Assembly (NCBI GenBank): GCA_021521415.1
Contig: JAIQDT010000167.1
Span: 1,742,501-1,806,500, forward strand
Origin: Bidens hawaiensis
Taxonomy: Eukaryota; Streptophyta; Magnoliopsida; Asterales; Asteraceae
Length of the DNA stretch: 64,000 nucleotides
Direction of reading: 5' to 3'
In this document: positions 34,522-46,771 of the stretch, piece by piece
Layout of the letters: each line of letters begins with the position of its first letter
Position numbering within the stretch: the first letter of the stretch is position 1
Position numbers and translations under genes: made by a program
Notes under the pieces: model-generated
Database searches by the model: none
What the model was told of the DNA's origin: nothing
What the model saw: the letters and a program-made list of their open reading frames with translations, nothing else

Positions 34522-34575
34522 GACCAATTTTTGGAACAATATCAAAAAGACCAATTTTTGGAACAATATCAAAAA
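34522..34575. repeat. 27-bp tandem duplication in F pol
   Basis: 34522-34548 and 34549-34575 are identical (each starts GACCAATTTTTGG). It adds nine codons and keeps frame. It lies between integrase core and C-terminal tail. Confidence 0.9.
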
Positions 34576-34646
34576 ACCCTATAATACCTTTTCACGGCGA
34601 TACTTTCAAAAACACCTTGTCGCCTATTTCAAAAGATAACAGTTTT

Positions 34647-35291
34647 CTACGAATATTGGCATAACTCTTCTGCCCGGGCGGCTTTCAATTTTTGTTTAAT
34701 CTTGTGAATCTTATCGGTTGTTTCTTGAATCAAATCGGATCTTGAAATTCGTGTATCACCCACCTCTATCCAACAAAGTGGTGATCTACATTTTCGCCCG
34801 TATAAGGCTTCATAAGGTGCTACTTGTATACTGCTATGGTAACTATTATTGTAAGAGAATTCAATGAGTGGAAGGTGTTGATCCCAATTCCCTTTAGAGT
34901 CTAGTACACAAGCATGAAGTAAATCTTCTAAGGTTTCGATAGTTCGTTCGGATTGACCATCTGTTTGGGGATGGTAAGCGGTACTCAGGTCTATTCGGAT
35001 TCCCAGAGCTTCTTGAACTGCTTGCCAGAAATGTGAAGTAAAGTGACTGTCTCGATCTGAAATAATCGAAAGAGGTACTCCGTGTCGAGATACAATTTCA
35101 TCAATGTAAATTTGAGCGAGTTTTTCGGTAGAGTAATTGTTACGGATTGGAATAAACTGTGCGGATTTGGTTAATCGGTCCACAATTACCCAAATTGCAT
35201 TATGTCCTCGAGAGGTTTTGGGCAGATGTGTTACGAAATCCATGGTTATTAGTTCCCATTTCCACTGTGGGATTTCGGGTTGTTGTAACAT
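34647..35291 (-). pseudogene. Element F integrase catalytic core
   Basis: From 35291 the frame shows [20 protein letters not shown] (first Asp of the DDE core), [31 protein letters not shown] (second Asp), then [20 protein letters not shown] (Glu region) and [15 protein letters not shown]. Length and spacing fit a gypsy integrase core, and all three catalytic residues appear present. The zinc-binding part is in the preceding frame (35304-35490), separated by a stop at about 35300. Confidence 0.95.
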
Positions 35292-35303
35292 TCCCGAAGG
35301 TTT

Positions 35304-35903
35304 TTAATATTCCGCCTTAACCCTTGCACACGTTGCACATTTACTTACATACACGGCTATATCCTTTTTCATTCCAGGCCACCAGTAAAATTCCTTAACA
35401 TCTTTATACATCTTGTCAGTACCTGGATGAATAGAATATTTGGACTTGTGTGCTTCATCAAGAATTAATTCACGAAGTTTATGAAGTGTTGGAATCCAGA
35501 CCCGGATTTTGTAGTAATATACTTCATTAATTTTCTTCTCAAAATTCTTTTTGTTCCCGTGTAGTTCTTCCTTTTCTAGCTGATCTACTTTTAAGGCCTC
35601 GTCTTGTGCAACACGAACTTGTTCGGTCAGACTACTTTGGACAATCATTCCAAGTGCTCGTACTCTCAACGGTTGAACTCTATCTTTTTGGCTTAAAGCA
35701 TCAGCTACTATATTGGCCTTCCCCGGATGGTATTTAATTTCACAATCATAGTCATTTAATAGTTCTACCCATCTTCTTTGTCTCATATTCAGCTCATTCT
35801 GATCAAATATGTGTTGTAAGATTTTGTGATCGGTATAGATGGTACATTTCGTGTCGTACAAGTAATGTCTCCAAATTTTCAATGCAAAGATAACTTCTCC
35901 CAA
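35304..35903 (-). pseudogene. Element F RNase H and integrase zinc-binding domain
   Basis: RNase H motifs: [20 protein letters not shown] (catalytic Asp in YTDHK), [37 protein letters not shown] spacer follows, then the integrase HHCC region: [20 protein letters not shown] ... [20 protein letters not shown]. The 199-codon frame is open to 35304. The N-terminal RNase H part (36000-35904) is damaged. Confidence 0.95.
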
Positions 35904-36191
35904 TTCGAATTCGTGGGTTGCATAATTCTTCTCATGTACTTTTAATTGTCAGGATGCATACGCTATTACTTTTTCGTTGCATCAGTACGCATCCCAAACC
36001 TTTTCGAGACACGTCACAATAGACCACCAATTCATCAGTTTCATCTGGAAGACTTAATATTGGACTTCACAAAACTTTTTTTTTTAACGTTTGGAAGGCC
36101 ATTTCTTGTTCTTCTCCCAGTCATACGTTCGATCTTTCTGAGTTAGGAGGGTTAAAGGTTGGGCAATGCTTGAAAAGTTTTCAATAAATCG

Positions 36192-36999
36192 TCAGTAATA
36201 CCCGGCTAATCCAAAAAATTGGCGAATTTCTTTTGGTGATTTAGGTACTTGCCAATTCTTAATGGCCTCAATTTTACTTGGGTCTACTTGGATTCCTTGG
36301 TGATTAACAATGTGTCCTAGGAACTGTACTTCTTGTAACCAGAATTCACATTTGGACAACTTGGCATATAACTTTTCTTGCCTCAATAACTCCAAGATTA
36401 CCCGTAGATGTTGCATGTGTTCCTCCTTACTTTTCAAATATATCAAAATGTCGTCGATAAACACTATCACGAATTTATCAAGGTAAGGTTTGCAAACTCG
36501 GCTCATGATATCCATAAACACTGCAGGCGCATTGGTCAATCCAAACGGCATAACGAAAAATTCATATTGACCATACCATGTTCAGAAGGCTGTTTTTGGG
36601 ATATCTTCTTAAATTCTTACTTGATGATAAATTTTTGAAAAAATACTTCGAACCCTGGAGCTGGTCAAGCAAGTCACCAATTCAGGGTAAGGGGTATCTA
36701 TTATTTATAGTCACCTTATTCAATTCCTGATAACCAATACACATCCGAAAACTTCCATCCTTCTTTTTCACAAATAACACTGGTGCTCCCCACGGCGAAT
36801 AACTAGGTCGGGTAAAACCCCTGTCCAGTAACTCTTGCAACTGGTTGGATAATTCTTGCATTTCAGAAGGTGCAAGTCGGTAAGATGCCTTCGCAATGGG
36901 GGCTGCTCCCGGTATCAGATCAATATGGAACTCAACTTGTCCGGTCGGTGGTAAACCAGACAACTCATCGGGAAATACATCTGAATACTCGTGTACCAC
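36192..36999 (-). pseudogene. Element F reverse transcriptase
   Basis: First half (36999-36682): [60 protein letters not shown]. The usual D in the CIDYRELN motif is G here. After a damaged stretch (36681-36552) the second half (36551-36192) starts [19 protein letters not shown] and has the catalytic [11 protein letters not shown], then [20 protein letters not shown]. The damage removes the segment that should carry the first catalytic Asp (DLRSGYHQ-type motif). This RT cannot be functional. Confidence 0.93.
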
Positions 37000-37520
37000 T
37001 GGGATATCTTCTATTCGCTTTTCATCGGGGTCCTTGACTGTTACATCCTTGGCGCAAGTACTTTAATGCCTTAAGTTGGGATATGAGAGTCAACATAGTA
37101 CCATATTTTCTCACCTTGAACAATCATTGCCTCATCATTCGAAAGAGGTATCCTGACAGTCTTATCCTTACAAACGATTTCCGCTTTATACGTAGATAGC
37201 CAGTCCATACCGAATATAACATCGAAACTTCCTGTTACTACATGTGGGTCTTGTCGCGCTTCGCCCGATCCATTTACGGAAACGCATCCCCTAGCCGGAT
37301 AGGAAGTTTATGTTTGCCCTTGATTTTGTTGTTTTACTACATCGAAATTCAATTTGGGGCAGTGTCTCCTAAAGTTTTTTCGCACTACCGCACTTATAAC
37401 ATGTCTGGAGGCTCATTGAAGATGGGGTTTGTTGATTAGATTGTTGTCGAATTGGTTGGCGACTAGGTGTTTATGGAAAACGAGGTTGGGTTGTTTGAGA
37501 CCGTCGGTTTGAAGTATAAA
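37000..37520 (-). pseudogene. Element F protease remnant
   Basis: The minus strand encodes FDVIFGMDWLSTYKAEIVCK near 37225-37165, then IPLSNDEAMIVQGEK, typical of the end of a gypsy protease. The aspartate motif (DSGA type) that should lie upstream is not visible; instead a diverged zinc-knuckle-like piece (CYKCGSA) is found near 37400. A deletion probably joined gag to the protease end. Confidence 0.7.
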
Positions 37521-38552
37521 TTATAGTTCTACAACTTGGGGCATAATGCCCGATCTTTCCACATCTTTGACATATGGCCGTTCGACATTCACCGTATGAT
37601 GCAACTTACACTTTCCACACTTTGGCAATGACCCCTTGTATGTATCTTGTTTCATGACGGAACTGGTCATAGCATAGTTTTGAGTTGTAGGGCAGATTCG
37701 TTTATTCTGAGATTTCACTTGTGTTCTAGAGGTATAACTAGTTCGTTTCAAACCGGACGATTTTCCTGGTAATCTTAATACATCATTTCTTGTAATGACA
37801 AAAGTAACGACGCTGGCTAGTGACACGGCACTTTCTAAAGTAGGGTGGGCTGTGGAATTGACTATACTTCTCACTGTTGGGGTAAGTCCCCAAATGAGTC
37901 AATTCATTGAGACGATTTGTGTAACTTAAATGATCAGCACCTCTCATTTTCAAATTCAAAAATTCGTGTTCTAATTCCTGGATCTCATTTCTTGGAAAAA
38001 ATTGTTCTAATACGAGGATTTTAAGTTCAGGCCATGTCATACTGTTAATCGTTTCTCTTCCCTTAGTTTGTACAATCATATTCCACCACATCAAAGCATG
38101 ATCCAGAGACATACTAGTAGCGAATTTGACTATATGCTCTGGTCAACATTCACTAATATAAATTATGCACTCGGTCTTTTCAATCCATTTCACCAATCCG
38201 CTAGGTTCTCAGTACCACTAAAATTTATAGGTCTACACGACATAAACTTTTCATACGAACATCCTTGACGCGGGGAATTCGTGCAACAAGAAATATTAGT
38301 ATACAGTGGGGGAGTTATATTCGTGACAATATTAGTATTCAATGGGGAAGTAGAATTCGTAGCTGCATTAGTGTTCGGAGGAGGTGTAGTATTAGCGGTT
38401 GTATCGGTGCTCAACAGTTGGTTAATGGTTGTATTTTCAAGTATGCCAGCAGTGATTAGCGCTACAATAGTCAGTATCACTGCTTATAGTTGGTGAGCAA
38501 TCATTTCGCCCACCTCCACCTCAGATATAGTATTAGTTTTCTCCAGGGCCAT
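37521..38552 (-). pseudogene. Element F gag
   Basis: Start at 38552 (MALEKTN..., aligned with MAPKK of Gyp1). It has an Asn/Thr/Pro-rich N-terminal region with repeated NTN/TPP motifs (38480-38290), FMSCRPINFSGTE, then after frameshifts DHALMWWNMIVQTKGRETIN, LEHEFLNLKMRGADHLSYTN and a decayed zinc knuckle beginning CGKCKLHH. At least two frameshifts and several stops are present, so it is more decayed than the Gyp1 gag. Confidence 0.85.
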
Positions 38553-38713
38553 TCTATAACAATAATCATAAACACACAGCTATGCCAAAGAACACATTTG
38601 TATTACCCATAACTATTACTGTACGTATTTATGCCAAAATCAATGCATAGGCTTAACTTGGTATAGGCCGGCGCTTTAAATAGACATACTAAAATTTATA
38701 ACTATATAGAGAC

Positions 38714-39559
38714 TTAACCCGGTAAGGGTGTCATTGCTTGTAATAATAGTAGATTATTAACATCCTCCATATCAGCGCAATATACTACTGCCAGTGCTGC
38801 ATGGGGTATCAAAAGACTACGTACAACCAACCATACTACTTTTATTTATATTTATCCATATGTATATAATACAATAACCACACACAAACAACCATTTAGG
38901 CTGCAATAATTGCTTGACATCCGCACAACTTGGTTGTCACTCTGTCCAAGAGCCGTCAATAATGGGTATCAGATCAATGTAAGTTCATCACTACCTGTTG
39001 TATATCCAGCATGTAATCGTATAGCTCCTGTCTTCTTTGTAAGTTGATAATTATAGCTATTAAGTTCCCTAGTATCTGATCAGTCAATATAGCTAACCAG
39101 GCTGGGTCGGCTAAATGGGGAGGTTCTTGATTGGGTATAGGTATACTCTGTGTAGGGAAAGTTAACCAGGATACGGAAGGTTTTTCCCATATGATAAGTC
39201 AATCTGGGTGGGGAAGGCATACTATCAGGTGGTGGTACTCTCGTACAGTCAGTCTGACTAGCTCTATGAGTGGATGCAGTCACCGGGGTATGATGTGATG
39301 ATGGTGTGAGAGATCTAGGAGTTCTAGTGGTAAGTACTGGTGAATCCTACATGCTTAGGTGATGTTCTATGGGAATAACTATCTCATCTATAGCCTGATA
39401 AGTAAGGCTTATCAATGGGGCCTCATATGGAATCACCTCATTTCTCTCATTTCCATCTATTTCTACATATATGTTCTCCTCTGAGTCTTTTTCTCGTTCT
39501 TCCTTCTCAAGAGATAGTGTTGGTACTTGATCAGTTACATCATATCTGGTTCTCGGCAT
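38714..39559 (-). pseudogene. Pre-gag ORF remnant of element F, 281 codons in one frame
   Basis: From ATG 39559 (MPRTRYDVTDQVPTLSLEKE) the same frame runs to TAA at 38716-38714 with five internal stops (39349 TAG, 39082 TGA, 38971 TGA, 38854 TAA, 38848 TAA) and no frameshift. Regions: an acidic N-terminal part (EKEEREKDSEENIYVEIDGN), a Ser/Thr/Pro stretch (RTPRSLTPSSHHTPVTAST), a middle part, and a conserved end (AVVYCADMEDVNNLLLLQAM then TPLPG). The end matches the Gyp1 remnant at 5870-5652 (VVCYANMEDDWAF..., TPIG). It lies between primer site and gag. I recognise no domain, so function is unknown. Confidence 0.6.
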
Positions 39560-39922
39560 CCCTCTGTACAAAGGTTATTATAATAATAACAATTCTTGAT
39601 AACATTAATTATAATAATGTACTTACATGTATTCGTACACATTAGCACAAATAATCCTTTATATAGATATATATTTATTTAATATTATATTTTATACACA
39701 TATGTTGTTGTTTTTACCTATTAGATTGTTCAACGACTCCTTCACGAATTCCCCCGTACAAACAAGTCCGTTATTACGTTCCGGACTATAATAACCCACT
39801 TGTCCATTCGAATTCATCCCGAGAATCATCAGTATATATTATTTAATGTTATTTTATTCCAAGAGCTAATCGAGCCTAAGGTTATATTAGGGTATCCTAA
39901 GGGACATCCTAATTCTTTATAA

Positions 39923-39940
39923 CCAATGACTCTGATACCA
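39923..39940 (-). other. Element F primer binding site
   Basis: Minus strand TGGTATCAGAGTCATTGG, 5 bases inside the 5' LTR; one transition from the iMet-type site of Gyp1. Confidence 0.88.
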
Positions 39941-39945
39941 ACTAT

Positions 39946-42900
39946 TGTCACACCCCGACTAGGTAGTTGTGGAAGCCCACAGGAATGTAACAGATAACAC
40001 TGGTATCAACCACATTGTTTATAAAGAAATTCAACAAACTAATTTACATCATATTACATTGGTAGGTACTAAGTTTATAAACTAGTTGAAATCACATAAC
40101 CAGTTCTCGGTTTCTTATTCATTAGTACGTATTTGCATCTATTCACAGCTATCCAACTTTGTTTATAACACCAAGCACCTAAGCAATTCATTCCAACTTC
40201 GGCTTACCTGAAAAGCATGTTAAAACGGGTCAACTACGTCTAGTTGGTGAGTTTCAAATTTCACGAGTAGGAAAAAAATCAGTATACGAGTTCGTAAAGT
40301 TCATAGTATGTATGTATGTATGTGTATGATGTATTATACTAAGCCACAAGTGAAACCGAAACGAGCTATAACACATGGCCTCTCCTGCCCATGCACTCCC
40401 GTTGGCATTTAACAGCCACTTTGCCCTAAAGTATGTACTATGTCTAACACCACATAGCAGAATGTAACAAGTTTAATGACAATGTGCAACTGGGTTAACA
40501 TGTTCCGACATAACCCTCTGGCACTGTCAGTTGGGTTTGTTAAACCGATAGTACTATCCACACGTCACCGGCACGAAGTTAATCACTTGTGTTTGTGGAG
40601 ACTTTCAAGTGTTAGTACTTAGATAATTCACATCATCACACGTTTTCAAGTATATAAGTATATGTAAACATGCTTTCCACCCCAAAAGTTCGTAAAACAG
40701 TTTAGAAAGTGGGGTCGTGAAACTCACCTTATCGTAGTTCACCTGGTAATATGTATCAGTAAGTAATGTTCCTCAATTATAGCTTGACTCCTATAATTGG
40801 TATCGTACTGTTAATACTAGTACAGTGTTTAAGCTAAATTGGGCTATATAACTAGTCTGGGTATAGCTGTTAGGCCCAAAACATGACCATAGTCTTAGAT
40901 TGTGACGTTGTATACTATGAAATGTTCAAAATCAGATTTGGCCCTGTTTCACTGTTTTCCGAGCCTAGCCAAGTTGATCATTTACGCATTTCGGGATGAG
41001 GTAAGATCACACAAACTTAAGTCAACATATTGATTGAATAAATGATTTGATTTATGAAAGAATTTTGAAGTTTCGGTATCTGGATTGATTGCAAGGTTCG
41101 TTTCCGTTTTCTTACGGATTTGATTATACAAAACGTGTACAATCCATCCGAATTGTCCGGAATTCTCGTAAAAAGTTCGTTTTTATCAAATTCATCCAAA
41201 ATACGATATTTGACCACTTTTGTTATTTTGGCATACCAGTCAGTCCGTTAAACACAAAACTGCCGGCTTCGTTAAAACAAATATAGTTTAAATATTTGAT
41301 TAATCATAATTAATATGTACTTATATATAAATTATGGAAATTTTTGTAAAAATAAATTAAAATATGGAGAATTTTATAAAAATATTTTCAGAAATTTTAA
41401 GATTAGTTATCTATTTATAAAAATTCATTAAATGTGTTATAATTAAGTAACAAATAGCCCGTTTATACCAAACGACATCCGAAAAATCCGATAATTTTTC
41501 CAAGTGGTCCCATTACCATGAAATACTCTTGAAAAATCTCCAGAATCTAACTCTTTGGCCAAATTGCCTTTATGTGTGTTTTTCGGCTGTTAAAACTCGA
41601 TTAAAACACAATTGCACAAAAAATACTTAGCCATCTCCGAATGTTCCCAAATGTTTCCAGTGATCTTAGCGTTACATTTATGGGTTCCATACCAAATTTC
41701 ATAATTTTTCATGAAGTTTACCTATTTTTCCCGAATAAACGCCAATAAACGGTAATAAATTCGCCAAATATTCTCTGTTTATCGAAAGATTACCAAATTT
41801 GAACAGGGACTCACTTATGTGATCCCTGATGTCCCTACAAAGTTTCATAACCTAAAAACAAGCACGTCACAATAAATACACAAACAGCCCTAAACGAGTT
41901 AACCGGTAGTACCTTGTCGGTTTTCGGTGATTTTCTATAGTTTAAACGACTCTCCGGGTCTTGGGTTGCAAACTCAGTGTATCTACATATCATATAACAT
42001 CAAACCAAGCATAAATCATCCATTTAACAGCCTTGTTAACTAGGGTTTCGGTTTTGGTTTCAAACCGAACTTTCAAACCGTAAAAACGATGTATTCATGT
42101 TCTAATTCGCGTTTTTGACCAAAATCTATATGATACTGCTTTGTAGACATGTTTAACATCAAAACATGATTTTTCTTGATTTATATGTTTTTTGGATGGT
42201 TAAACATGTTTAAAACTAATCAAGACTTAATTTTTCATGTTTAAACTATATTAACCAAGCTTGAAATCACAAGAATTTGGATGTTTACCTTGAGAGTTTT
42301 GTCTTGAAGATGAAAAGGATCAGCAGAAAATTGGTTTAGTTGATGTTGGTGCAAAATATCTCTATTTATATATCATTTACAACCAACTAGAAAGAATAGG
42401 GTGTTTCCTATTTTTGCGTCCGAAAGAAGGGAGGGGCCCAATGGGGCTCTTTTTGGCCCATTGGTGCCCTGTTTTTCGTGCCACGCGTAATCGTCGGTAC
42501 AAAATTTAATTCGGGTCCGGTTTTTTTCGCAAGAAAATTAATTCGGGTGTGAGAAATAGCGCGAAAACGAGTCTTTTTCGACTCATTTTTGCAAAATAAT
42601 AAAAACATATTAAAAGATTGTAAAAACCCAAAATATTTTCATAGATTTCTTAGAACATGTTATATAAGTGTTTTATAAATCTTTTTCGGCTTGACGGATG
42701 CTAGAATGCTCGTTTTGATGTTAACGATTGCGTTTAAACTCATAGCGTATCAATAAACGAAACATTTTCGTTTAAATGGTTTTAAACGTACCGAGGCCTA
42801 AATATCAATATGTTAGCCACTATAATATATATATAACTCGTATATGACCCCTCAGTATATATACGGGCCATAATCGGTATCGGTCGGTTACTCGTTTAAG

Positions 42901-42977
42901 CACTACGAATTAACCGATTTATCGTTTACTCGCTACGTAGTGAATAAGGTATACCTCGTTTTGTCACGAATGTCACA
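39946..42977 (-). repeat. Element F 5' LTR
   Basis: 3032 bp, collinear with 31092-34163, ends TGTCACA at 42977 followed by GGAAC. TATA box (minus) at 42362-42372. Confidence 0.96.
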
Positions 42978-44112
42978 GGAACCCATATTAGCAACTTGGT
43001 GTAAGAGTTCAAAAGAAATAAACATTTCAAGAAAGAAGATACAAGTCTCTTAATTGGCAACGGAGCAAAGGTTGATGTTGAAGCCCAAGGAGATTATGTT
43101 TTGAAGCTTCCAAATGGTTTGGAAGTTGTTTTGAAAAACATTTGTTATGCTCCTAGTTTTACTATAAACATTATCTCCGTTTCTCTTTTAAGACAATGTG
43201 GTTATGATTTAAAGTTTGTAGACATTGGTATTTCTGTTTTCATGAATGATGTCTTTTATTTTAAAGTGATGCCGTCTTATGGTATTTATGAATTGGTTCA
43301 TGATAGCACATCCTTTGATAACACGTTGTACCAATCTAGCACCAAGAAACTCAAAGTGGATTTGAGTAAGACTTATCTTTGGCATTGTCGCTTTGGTCAC
43401 ATAAACAAGGGTCGCATAAGTACACTTCAAAAGAATGGTCTTTTGGAATCAAATGATGATTATTTTGATAAGTGTGAATCTTGTTTACAAGGAAAGATGA
43501 CCAAGGAACCCTTTATTGGAACTAACGAAAGGGTAAAAGACTTATTAGAAATCATACATTTGGATGTATGTGGTCCTTTTAAGACAATGACAAGGAATGG
43601 TGAAAGATGCTTCATTACCTTTACCGACGATTGTAGTCGCTATGGGTATGTGTTCTTGTTAAGACACAAAGATGAAGCCTATGAAATGTTCAAAGTCTTC
43701 CAAAATGAAGTACAAAATCAACTCAACAAAACAATCAAAGTACTATGATCTGATAGAGGAGGTGAGTACCTCAATGATGCGTTTCTAGAATATCTTAGGA
43801 GTTGTGGGATTGTCTCACAACTTACTCCACCTAGAACACCACAACATAATGGTGTCTTTGAAAGGAGAAATCGAACTCTATTGGATATGGTTCGATCCAT
43901 GATGGATAGAAGCACATTACCTCTATCATTTTGGGGCTTCGCATTGATCTCCGCAGCCCGTATTCTAAATATGGCACCAACCAAGAAATGTGGAAAGGGC
44001 ACCTTTTGAAATATGGCATGGAAGGGTTCCGTCGTTATCATATTAAAAGGTATGGGGTTGTGAGGCTTATGTTAAGAACTACACCCAAAACAAACTGGAA
44101 TGCCGATCCACT
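42978..44112 (+). pseudogene. Element E protease remainder and integrase
   Basis: Coding resumes after the target duplication: the protease continues as H-ISNLV (G has HICNSLQ) with one stop, then KVDVEAQGDYVLKLPNGLEV. The frame 43101-43748 carries the zinc-binding region (WHCRFGHINKGRISTLQKNG, CESCLQGKMTKEPF) and the integrase core (IIHLDVCGPFKTMTRNGERC, TFTDDCSRYGYVFLL). The serine/threonine normally before the first catalytic Asp is L (HLDV). A TGA at 43748 is followed by SDRGGEY, PQHNGVFERRNRTLLDMVR (Glu region) and FWGFALISAARILNMAPTKK to about 43990, then frameshifts. Confidence 0.92.
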
Positions 44113-45996
44113 ATGTGTATTTTTGTAGGGTATCCCAAAGATTCGATGGGATATTATATCTACAATCCAAACAAGCATAAAGTGTTTATTGTTCGAAAGG
44201 GTGTGTTCTTGGAAAGAAAGTTCCTTAGGGAAGGAGCTAATAGAACTGTGGAACTCGAAGAGGATCAAGAACCACAAGCCAATACACGCTTGGTTGACAC
44301 TAGCAATCAACAAGAGGTTGTTGATGATGATCAAATGGTTGATCGAAACACACAAAGTGTTTGCAAGACTGGTAGAATTAGCACCCCACCTGAAAGATAT
44401 GGATTTTTCATGGATGGATGCTACGTGGTAGATTCGAATCAACCCACCACATACCGAGATGCAATGTCGCAATCTGATTGTGATAAATGGCTGGAAGCCC
44501 TGAACGTTGAGATTCAATCCATGCATGACAACCAAGTATGGGACTTGGTTGCTCCACCTCTTAATTCCAAACTGGTTGGAAGCTAGTGGGTTTTCAAGAA
44601 GAAAACTGATATCCATGGAAACTTGGATACTTATAAAGCAAGACTTGTAGCAAAAGGTTTTACTCAAACTCAAGGGGTTGATTATGATGAGACCTTTCAC
44701 CCGTGGCAATGCTAAAGTCTATTAGGATATAATTTTCCATAGCCGCTTATTATGACTATGAGATTTGGCAAATGGATGTCAAAACTGCTTTTCTAAATGG
44801 ACATTTTGAAGAAGATGTCTATATGGTTCAACCCGAAGGTTTTGTCGATCAACAACATCCTAATAAAGTATGCAAGTTAAAGAAATCAATCTATGGATTG
44901 AAACAAGCATCTAGAAGAAGTCAAGAAATTTGGATTCATCAAGAACGCTGATAAGGCTTTGTATATAAGAAAGCTAGTGGGAGCATCATTACTTTCCTAG
45001 TATTGTATGATGATGACATACTTTTGTTTGGGAATGACATACCAACCATGGAAGGTGTGAAAGCCTGGTTTGGAAGTTGTTTTTCCATGAAAGATCTTGG
45101 TGAAGCCGCCTATATTTTGGGAATAAAGATATATAGGGATAGATCAAGGCGGTTGATAGGTTTAAACCAAAGTGCATACATTGATAAAATCTTGAAAAGG
45201 TTCAAGATGGAGAACTCTAAGAAAGGTTTGGTACCTATTCAAAGAGGAACGATATTGAGTGTGACTCAATGTCCAATCTCAAAGGATGAGCAAGAGAAAA
45301 TGAAAGGAATCCCATACGCTTCAACTATAGGATCCATCATGTATGCCATGATATGCACTAGACCGGATGTGTCATGCGCTTTGAGCATGACAAGACGACA
45401 CCAACAAAATCCGGGAACTAGCTATTGGATGGCGGTTAAGAGCATATTGAAATACCTTAGAAGGACTAAGGATATGTTTCTAATATATGGCTCTGGTGAG
45501 GACGAACTCGTTGTAAAGGGTTACACGGATGCGAGTTTCCAAACAGATCGAGATGATTCTCGATCACAATCGGGATATGTTTTCATTATGAATGGTGGTG
45601 TTGTCTCTTGGAAGAGCGCAAAAAAATGTGTTAGCATTTTCCACCAATGAATCTGAATACATCGCCACCTCATTGGCAGCTCAAGAAACTGCATGGATTA
45701 GAAAGTTCATGGCCGATCTAGGGGTAGTCCGTACCATCCAGGACCCTCTAGAAATCTTTTGTGACAACAAGGGTGCGATTTCTCAAATCAAGGAACCCCG
45801 TGCACATCAAAAGACTAGGCACATTGAGCGGAGATTCAACTACATAAGGGATGAGGTTGAAAAGGGAAAGATATGTATTCTCAAAGTTCACACTGATCAA
45901 AACATTGCGGATCCACTCACGAAGCTCCTTGAAAGGCTGAAGCATGAGGGTCATACTTGCGCCTTAGGACTTCGATATTCTAGTGATTGGATTTGA
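44113..45996 (+). pseudogene. Element E reverse transcriptase and RNase H
   Basis: The linker (44113-44430) leads to RT. DNQVWDLVAPPLNSKLVGS ends at a TAG replacing the usual Lys codon (44586), then WVFKKKTD and YKARLVAKGFTQTQG. Deletions near 44695 and 44915 disturb QMDVKTAF and YGLKQAS. The catalytic box reads YDDDILLFGND at about 45006 instead of YVDD. RNase H: DELVVKGYTDASFQTDRDDS, NESEYIATSLAAQETAW, FCDNKGAISQIKEP, HTDQNIADPLTK, with a frameshift at about 45620, ending at 45996. It is clearly non-functional. Confidence 0.93.
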
Positions 45997-46771
45997 TCTA
46001 TTTTTTATTTGGATATTGGAACAATTGTTATTTTGACTCATTCATATGATTATGGTTTATGATTATGACATTTGAGTTATGTTCCATTTTAGCATGTTTA
46101 AATATGTGAATAAGTTAATTATTCTAAATGTCCGTATTCGTTCATATTTATGGGAACATGTATGAAGGTATGACTATTATGAACTTGGATTGGTAGATAT
46201 TCATAAGGTATGAATATAACAAGGGTTGCTGCCAAGGTTCATAGATATTTATGGGATAAATATTGGACTGATCCGCTCTCAATTTTACTACATGGAATCC
46301 TTGTGATTTGTGATCATAAGTAAACTTGAGTAAAGGCGAACATCATAGTATCCTCCGACCTGAGATACATATTGGGTCTCGATATTCATCGACTATTATA
46401 CTTTGACTTAGTTCTTCGCTGCTCTGAAACATGTCAGTACATAAGGCTGAGCTCAAGTGTAGTACAAGGTGATAGTGAGAGACGTATGTAGTCAATAGGG
46501 GATTTGTCCGTCTTATTCATTGAGAGTGAGATGTCTAAGGCCTGCTAATTTAAATCAACAAAGGATGATCATTCTGTGTCTTTGGATTTGACATGACATC
46601 CGTGGCAAAAGGATAAATGATAGGTTCACCTAAATCATTTCAAGTAAGGGACTTGAAGGGGATGATGTTATTGAATGGCACTTCGTCATACGTATTAGGG
46701 GTAGTAAACCGTTGTTAGGGGGTATTTGCTATTTGCATCAATCTTCTATGTATCTTGTGGAAGTGGGAGAT
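45997..46771 (+). other. Element E 3' untranslated region and polypurine tract
   Basis: No gene seen. GAAGTGGGAGAT at 46760-46771 is the polypurine tract before the 3' LTR. The first 50 bp match what remains after RNase H in element A. Confidence 0.8.

Larger units (their letters stand above)
31092..42977 (-). mobile_element. F: Ty3/gypsy chromovirus inside the protease codons of E
   Basis: A minus-strand element of 11,886 bp with LTRs 31092-34163 and 39946-42977, flanked by the perfect target duplication GGAAC (31087-31091 and 42978-42982). Minus-strand order is 5' LTR, primer site, pre-gag ORF remnant, gag, protease remnant, RT, RNase H, integrase, chromodomain-like tail, polypurine tract, 3' LTR. 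RT-RNase H before integrase defines the gypsy type; the tail fits the Tekay/Del-like chromovirus branch (inference). By eye the LTRs differ at about 5% of the first 250 bases. Confidence 0.97.

Noticed and set aside
43209..44709. Minus-strand frames over element E integrase and RT, including a 223-codon one (44038-44709)
   Set aside because: They are antisense to coding with recognisable integrase and RT motifs; the long frame has no known motif.
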